Assembly (NCBI RefSeq): GCF_003846175.1
Contig: NZ_ML123050.1
Span: 393,896 to 457,895, forward strand
DNA length: 64,000 bases
Direction of reading: 5' to 3'
From: Streptomyces sp. ADI95-17
GTDB taxonomy: Bacteria > Actinomycetota > Actinomycetes > Streptomycetales > Streptomycetaceae
The notes below the pieces were generated by a model. That model did no database searches, was not told the DNA's origin, and saw only the letters and a list, made by a program, of their open reading frames with translations. The position numbers and the translations under genes are program-made. Positions within the stretch are counted from its first letter, which is position 1. The number at the start of each line of letters is the position of its first letter. Of the stretch, positions 59,592 through 64,000 are shown one piece after another.

Positions 59592-60915
59592 TGAGTACCT
59601 TGCCCACCGTCTTGTCGAAGGTGTCGGCCGCCTGCTTCGGACCACTGGTGCCGGAGGCGATGGAGGAGAACACCTTGTCGATGTCCTTGTTGCCCTCCAC
59701 TGCCGCCCAGTCGGCGGCGGCCGGGGTGGCCTTGGATCGCAGAGCCGCGTCGAAGAACCCCCGGAACAGGGGGTCGGCCTCGCCGCGGGCGGCCTTCACC
59801 GCGCCCGTGCTGTTCGGGATCCAGCCGTCGTGGCCGGCGACCCACTGCTTCTGCACGGACGGTGCGGTCGCGATCTTCACCCACTGCAGGGAGAGATCCG
59901 AGTTGGCGCTCTTGGCGGCGATACCCCAGTCGGATCCGCCGAGCATCACGGGCTGGGACTTGCCGGACCTGCCCGGGAACGGGAAGGTCCCGAGGTCGGA
60001 TTCCTTGAAGGCGGGGTTGGCCTTCTTGATGAGAGCGATCGTGGCGTTGGTGGCGCTCATCGCCGCCGCCTTGCCGTCCGCGAAGACCCGGGTCTGGTCG
60101 GGGTTGAGCGTGTCGATGGTACGGGTGGACGGTGCGGAGAACTCGTTCTGGAACTGCTTGTACTCGTTCAGGCCGCGCTGCGCCGCTACGGAGCCGAGCG
60201 TTCCCTTCCAACCGGAGCCCTGCTTCGACGCGATGTCGCCGCCCGCGTCCCACACGAACTGCACACCGGTGTGCCAGTAACGGCCCGGCAGGTAGAAGGG
60301 GGAGAAGTCGGGGGCGGTGTTGGCCGCGCGTATCTTGCGCAGGGCACCGGTCAGTTCGTCGAAGGTGGCGGGGGCGGACTTCACTCCCGCCTGGGCCCAG
60401 ATCTTCTTGTTGTAGATCACCGCGCGGGCACCCGCGAACGAGGGCACGGCGTACAGCCGTCCGTCCACCGTCGCGGGCTCTTCGAGACCTGCCAGCCAGG
60501 ACTGCCCCTGCTTCAGATCCTTGGTGTACGGGGTGAGGTCCATCAGCCCTCCGCTGGCGGCGAAGCTCGCCACCTGCGTGTTGCCTATGTCGATGACGTC
60601 CGGCGGGGTCGAGGTCGCGAGCGCCGTGGTGATCTTGGTGGTGATGCCGTCCCAGTTCTGGACCTCCACCTTCACCTTGGCGCCGGTCTGCTGGGTGAAC
60701 TGTTCGTTCATCGCCTTGAGCGTGGCGTCGGAGTAGTCGCCGTCCATCACCCACACGGTCAGGGTCTTGCCCTCCCCCTTGACCACGGGGACCGCCCGGG
60801 GCTTCGTGTCGCCGCCCGAATCTCGTCCCGCGGACCCCGAACAGGCGCTCGCGCCGAGTGCCGCGGTCAGGGTGACGGCCACAAGTGCGCTGTACCGCAT
60901 GCCTTTATGTGTCAT
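59578..60915 (-). CDS. ABC sugar importer, substrate-binding lipoprotein
   Basis: 445 residues; ATG at 60915 with CAGGAG upstream. Lipobox LGASAC in SALVAVTLTAALGASACSGS. Type 1 binding protein: KTLTVWVMDGDYSDATLKAM, TALATSTPPDVIDIGNTQVA, ARAVIYNKKIWAQAGVKSAP, FADGKAAAMSATNATIALIK, MLGGSDWGIAAKSANSDLSL. The linked GH20 enzyme suggests a ligand containing beta-linked GlcNAc or GalNAc, such as chitobiose or a glycan fragment. First structural gene of the operon. Confidence 0.93.
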   Translation of the reverse strand: MTHKGMRYSALVAVTLTAALGASACSGSAGRDSGGDTKPRAVPVVKGEGKTLTVWVMDGDYSDATLKAMNEQFTQQTGAKVKVEVQNWDGITTKITTALATSTPPDVIDIGNTQVASFAASGGLMDLTPYTKDLKQGQSWLAGLEEPATVDGRLYAVPSFAGARAVIYNKKIWAQAGVKSAPATFDELTGALRKIRAANTAPDFSPFYLPGRYWHTGVQFVWDAGGDIASKQGSGWKGTLGSVAAQRGLNEYKQFQNEFSAPSTRTIDTLNPDQTRVFADGKAAAMSATNATIALIKKANPAFKESDLGTFPFPGRSGKSQPVMLGGSDWGIAAKSANSDLSLQWVKIATAPSVQKQWVAGHDGWIPNSTGAVKAARGEADPLFRGFFDAALRSKATPAAADWAAVEGNKDIDKVFSSIASGTSGPKQAADTFDKTVGKVLNAQH

Positions 60916-60942
60916 GGAAACTCCTGGGGAAATGGCTCTGGG

Positions 60943-61022
60943 GAATGGGCCCTGAGAAGGGCAGGCTCTGAGAAGGGCAGGTTCTGAGCAGGTCGGGTTC
61001 TGAGAAGAACAGGCCCTGGGAG
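60943..61022. repeat. 16-bp tandem repeats in the leader of the importer operon
   Basis: GGGCAGGCTCTGAGAA at 60959 and variants follow at 60975, 60991 and 61007, with a partial copy before (TGGGCCCTGAGAA). They lie between the binding-protein start (60915) and the ROK gene (stop 61109), inside the probable 5' leader of the importer operon. Confidence 0.75.
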
Positions 61023-61108
61023 GTACTGACTCCGGAAAGTGGGCTCCGGAAAGATGGCGTTCCGGGGGACAGCAGGAGCAAGGCCGGCAGCCGGTCAGGG
61101 CTCGTGTC

Positions 61109-62296
61109 TCACCACACGCCAAGCTCGCCCGAAAGGACGATGCTGGCTCCGCCGAGCAGGATGAGGTCCGGGTCGCCCGCGAGTGACCGCATGGCCAGTG
61201 AGGCGCTGATGGGCGCGTATGTCCGTGCGCGGATCACCGCGGCCGCGGAGTCCAGGAAGGGGCCCTCTACGAGGTCCGGCGGGCCGATCAGCGCGATCTC
61301 ATTGAGGTTGAGCACGCTGCTGATCGGGGCGAGTACGGTGCCCAGTGCCCGGCCCGCGTCGGCGAGTACGTCGTCGTGTTCGGACGGGTCGCGGCCGGCC
61401 AGGCGCTTGCGCAGTTCGGCCGCGTCGATCAGTGGTTCCAGGCATCCTCGATGTCCGCAGATGCACGGATCGCCGTCCTCGTCGACGGTCACGTGCCCGA
61501 TCTCGCCGGCCGCGAACTGCTCGCCCTCGACGAGTTCGCCACCCACGATCAGGCCCGCACCCACACCGTGCTCGATCGTGATGACCATGAGGTTCTGCGT
61601 CTTGGCGTTCCGGAAGTGCAGTACGGCGAGCGCGGCGATGTTCACGTCGTTGCCGACGTAGGCCGGCACACCGAAGCGTTCGGAGAGCTGGGCGGCGAGC
61701 GGCAGTTCGCTCCAGCCGAGATGGGCCGCGTGATGGATGACTCCGGCATCGCCGACGATGCCGGGCGAGCCGACCCCGATGCCGAGTATGCGACGTGGCG
61801 CGAGGTCCACCAGCTCGCCGACGAGCTCGTACACCAGGCCGATGGCACGTTCGCCGACGATGTCCCCGTACCGTACGCGGGCACGATGGACCACCTCGCC
61901 TCGGAGGTTGAGGACCGCGCCGCTGAAGTGTTCGCTGCCGGACAGGTCCAGGGCGAGGATGTGGGCGGCGTCGTCGTCGATCCGCATCACGCTCGCCGGC
62001 TTGCCCAGCCGGCTGTCCTTGCGGGGACCGGTGTCGACGACGAGCCCGTCGCCTTCGAGGTCCGCGATGAGCGCGGACACCGTGGGGGCCGTGAGACCCA
62101 GGGTCCGCGCCATCTCCGATCTGCTCATCGCACCCTGGTGGTACAGCGTCGCCAGGACCAGCGCGCGGTTGTGGATCCTGCTGTCCAGCGTGCTCGCCTT
62201 GGTCCGCTCGGGCGGCTGCCGACGCGCGGACACCCGTGCCAGCCCGCGTTCGGCGCGGCGGCGGGGGTCGGTCGACGGCAGGAACGGCTCGGACAC
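61109..62296 (-). CDS. ROK-family transcriptional regulator
   Basis: 395 residues; GTG at 62296 with GGAGG upstream. N-terminal winged helix: LVLATLYHQGAMSRSEMART then LGLTAPTVSALIADLEGDGL. ROK domain: ILALDLSGSEHFSGAVLNLR, ILGIGVGSPGIVGDAGVIHH, VGNDVNIAALAVLHFR, and the zinc motif GHVTVDEDGDPCICGHRGCL with C-x-C-G-x-x-G-C. Represses or activates sugar genes in response to a phosphorylated or free sugar; here the neighbouring GlcNAc-type importer operon. A palindrome in its promoter implies autoregulation. Confidence 0.93.
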   Translation of the reverse strand: MSEPFLPSTDPRRRAERGLARVSARRQPPERTKASTLDSRIHNRALVLATLYHQGAMSRSEMARTLGLTAPTVSALIADLEGDGLVVDTGPRKDSRLGKPASVMRIDDDAAHILALDLSGSEHFSGAVLNLRGEVVHRARVRYGDIVGERAIGLVYELVGELVDLAPRRILGIGVGSPGIVGDAGVIHHAAHLGWSELPLAAQLSERFGVPAYVGNDVNIAALAVLHFRNAKTQNLMVITIEHGVGAGLIVGGELVEGEQFAAGEIGHVTVDEDGDPCICGHRGCLEPLIDAAELRKRLAGRDPSEHDDVLADAGRALGTVLAPISSVLNLNEIALIGPPDLVEGPFLDSAAAVIRARTYAPISASLAMRSLAGDPDLILLGGASIVLSGELGVW

Positions 62297-62323
62297 AGAG
62301 TTCGCCTCCGGGTAAGTAAAGAC

Positions 62324-62337
62324 CCTTTAATTAAAGG
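62324..62337. promoter_or_regulatory. ROK operator-like palindrome
   Basis: CCTTTAATTAAAGG, a perfect 14-bp palindrome 28 bases before the ROK gene start. T-T-T-A-A/T-A-A-A type half-sites are those of XylR/NagC-family ROK regulators. A strikingly AT-rich site in this sequence. No second copy was seen near the importer start at 60915. Confidence 0.72.
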
Positions 62338-62552
62338 ACTTTGGATATGTTCGGGGCGAGTGGCCTCGGCGTCAAGAGATCGGCGCGAACAAATTCCGTA
62401 CCACCCATATGCGATGATCACGCCATTGGATGACGAACAAGACATATAGCCAGGAGTTGCCAGTTGAGTGTTTGACTGAGCGCGGTTATGTTCAACCACC
62501 TTCGGAACGCCGTGAGTTGGCGTTCGATTTCTGTGTGATTCGGAGGTGTGTT

Positions 62553-63401
62553 GTGTCTCGTGCATGGAACAGATGCGCGTTGATCATGGTGGCGGCCTTG
62601 ACCGCTGCGACGGCTCTGGCCGCTACCGGGACGGCATCGGCGACGTCCGCGGGCTCCCGGACGTCGGCGGCCGGACGTGACGTGACGGTGATGACGTTCA
62701 ACATTCACCATGGCGCGGATCCGGATGATGTGCTGAATCTAAATCACGTAGCCCAGGCGGTACGGCAGTCGGGCGCAGATGTGATCGGCCTGCAGGAGGT
62801 GGACCGGCACTTCGCCTCGCGCAGCGACTTCGTCGATCAGGCGGAGTGGCTCGCGAATCGGCTGGGTCTGCACTTGGCCTACGGCACGAACCTGGACCTG
62901 GATCCGGAGAAGCCGGGCGACCCCCGGCGTCGGTACGGAACGGCGGTCCTCTCGCGCTTCCCGATCGTGAACACCCGCAATACGCTCCTTCCCCGTTCGG
63001 AGGCGGGCGAGCAGCGGGGTCTGCTGGAGGCCGACCTCATGATCCGGGGCAAGAAAATGCGTTTCCTGAACACGCACCTGGAGGACACCTCGCAGGCCGA
63101 GCGACGGACGCAGGTGGCAGCGATCAACGCGATCGTGAACGGATCCCGTCTTCCCACGGTGCTGGTGGGTGACCTCAACGCGACGCCGGACAGCGACGAG
63201 ATCGCTTCGGTGACGAAGCAGCTGACCGACACCTGGCCGACCGCCGGGAAGGGGGACGGATTCACGTACGACTCGGTGAATCCGCGGGAGCGGATCGACT
63301 ACGTGTTCGCCTCGTCGGGCGTCGAGGCGCGACGGGCCCGGGTGCTGGACGTGACGGTCTCCGACCACCGGCCGCTGCGGGTCGAACTGACCATCCGGTA
63401 G
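62553..63401 (+). CDS. Secreted endonuclease/exonuclease/phosphatase-family protein
   Basis: 282 residues from the GTG at 62553, with GGAGG six bases upstream. Sec signal peptide MVAALTAATALAATGTASAT. EEP motifs in order: VTVMTFNIHHGADPDDVLNL, VIGLQEVDRHFASRSDFVDQ, RFLNTHLEDTSQAERRTQVA, TVLVGDLNATPDSDE and VSDHRPLRVEL. Metal-dependent phosphoesterase, outside the cell; substrates in the family range from nucleic acid to phosphoinositides and sphingomyelin. Divergent from the ROK gene. Confidence 0.92.
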   Translation: MSRAWNRCALIMVAALTAATALAATGTASATSAGSRTSAAGRDVTVMTFNIHHGADPDDVLNLNHVAQAVRQSGADVIGLQEVDRHFASRSDFVDQAEWLANRLGLHLAYGTNLDLDPEKPGDPRRRYGTAVLSRFPIVNTRNTLLPRSEAGEQRGLLEADLMIRGKKMRFLNTHLEDTSQAERRTQVAAINAIVNGSRLPTVLVGDLNATPDSDEIASVTKQLTDTWPTAGKGDGFTYDSVNPRERIDYVFASSGVEARRARVLDVTVSDHRPLRVELTIR

Positions 63402-63753
63402 GACGGCCGACGTGCCGCCGCGGCACATCAGGGCCGCCGGGAGGCCGCCTGAAGTCGCTGTCCGAGGACTGTCTCGGGGGTGGACTGACTTCGGGAACTG
63501 ACTTCGAGGAGTGAGTCCTAGGACTGGCCTCGAAGTCTGATGCCGAAGTTCGGCAGGGGCTCCGTCCCATGGGAGAAGCGACTCCCCCGCTTCCTGCCTC
63601 ACCATCCTCCGCGCCGCCGCCTCGCGGCGCTCCGCAGCTCCACAACAGCACCCGGGGCGGGCAACGCCTTGCCATGCCCCTGCGAACCGAAACCCACGCC
63701 CGGCCGGCCACTTCCGAGCGCGTCGGGCAGGCCACCAAGGAAAGCGGAGACAG
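63402..63753. other. Intergenic stretch with a strong hairpin
   Basis: 352 bases, no gene. Repeats of the GACTTCG and GAAGT type lie at 63450-63550 (for example GGACTGACTTCGGGAACTGA). The most ordered part is the nested dyad at 63500-63537, reported separately. A CGGCACATC/GTGCCGCCGCGGCAC hairpin just after the stop could end transcription of the secreted EEP gene. Confidence 0.5.
63500..63537. repeat. Nested inverted repeat
   Basis: Outer arms GACTTCGAGG (63500-63509) and CCTCGAAGTC (63528-63537) enclose the perfect palindrome AGTCCTAGGACT (63514-63525). Can fold as one long stem with an internal bulge. Lies between two secreted-protein genes; terminator or regulator site. Confidence 0.6.
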
Positions 63754-64000
63754 ATGACCACACCCTTGCCACGCAGCTCCGGGGCCGTACGCGCAGCAGG
63801 CGCGGCGCTCGTCGCCGTCGCACTGGCAGCATCCACGGCACCGGCCGTGTCCGCGACGACCACCGCCCGGGACAACTCCGGACAGGTTCAGTACGTCGAC
63901 TGCGGGGCCGCATCCGGAACGGAGAGCGGCTCGCGCAACCAGCCCTGGAGAACTCTCGATCAGGTCAACCGCCTGAACCTGAAGACCGGCAGTTCGATCC
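63754..64000 (+). CDS. Secreted protein, 5' part (probable beta-helix enzyme)
   Basis: ATG at 63754 with GGAGACAG upstream; the frame is open to the end of the window (82 codons). Signal peptide AGAALVAVALAASTAPAVSA. After it, YVDCGAASGTESGSRNQPWR then TLDQVNRLNLKTGSSI matches the beginning of secreted right-handed beta-helix or DUF1565-type enzymes, where a D-G-S-x-x-x-P-W-x-S/T-L-x-x-V-N motif precedes the helix. The remainder is outside the window, so the assignment is tentative. Confidence 0.7.
   Translation, partial: MTTPLPRSSGAVRAAGAALVAVALAASTAPAVSATTTARDNSGQVQYVDCGAASGTESGSRNQPWRTLDQVNRLNLKTGSSI

Overview
The window is high-GC DNA with GTG and TTG starts, Shine-Dalgarno sites of the GGAGG type, twin-arginine and lipoprotein signals, MsiK-type sugar importers (permeases and binding protein without their own ATPase), several ECF, ROK, XRE and FadR-type regulators, and a near-perfect DasR box. 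This is the profile of a Streptomyces chromosome, and the density of gene fragments and insertion-sequence scars suggests an accessory, arm-like region rather than the core. No rRNA, tRNA or CRISPR array was seen.

Layout. 0-6 kb: tail of an ArsB-type transporter, a universal-stress-like protein, a P-loop kinase-like protein, an SDR oxidoreductase, remains of a helicase and of an XRE regulator, and one complete IS5-family element whose inverted repeats and 3-bp target duplication can be read. 6-14 kb: a decayed sugar-metabolism and iron-uptake stretch (Gfo/Idh/MocA pseudogene, isomerase remnant, secreted DUF4832-like glycosidase, C39-like protein, frameshifted double FecCD permease, headless binding protein), then an HxlR regulator divergent from a VOC protein. 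14-19 kb: serine hydrolase, XRE-cupin regulator divergent from a methyltransferase, DinB and VOC proteins.

19.3-34.1 kb is the most coherent block: a carbohydrate-utilisation locus with an RraA-type aldolase, GH29 alpha-L-fucosidase, heparinase II/III-like lyase, ABC sugar importer, secreted beta-helix protein, FadR-type regulator with a histone-H1-like tail, an L-fuconolactonase-like amidohydrolase, a large protein of no recognised family, and an L-fucose dehydrogenase-like aldo-keto reductase. A shared motif ATCGNCTATCGAT lies in the control regions of this block (four complete copies and one half site) and was not noticed elsewhere in the window. My reading is a regulon that cleaves a fucose-containing acidic polysaccharide, imports oligosaccharides, and oxidises L-fucose by the non-phosphorylating route to pyruvate-level products.

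34-56 kb holds housekeeping-like and stress genes (TrmO, ArsM, lipase, NPCBM surface protein, GH3 and GH25 cell-wall enzymes with a DasR box, isochorismatase, LysE, several VOC, DinB, GNAT and NTF2 proteins, an MFS exporter, an ECF sigma factor divergent from an azoreductase) mixed with broken genes and transposase scars. 56-62.3 kb is a second sugar locus: ROK regulator, ABC importer and GH20 beta-N-acetylhexosaminidase in one translationally coupled run. The window ends with a secreted endonuclease/exonuclease/phosphatase-family protein and the start of another secreted protein.

Coordinates of a few starts are judged from ribosome-binding sites and are stated as such. Several apparent frameshifts lie at or near short G/C runs, so sequencing error has to be kept in mind for them.
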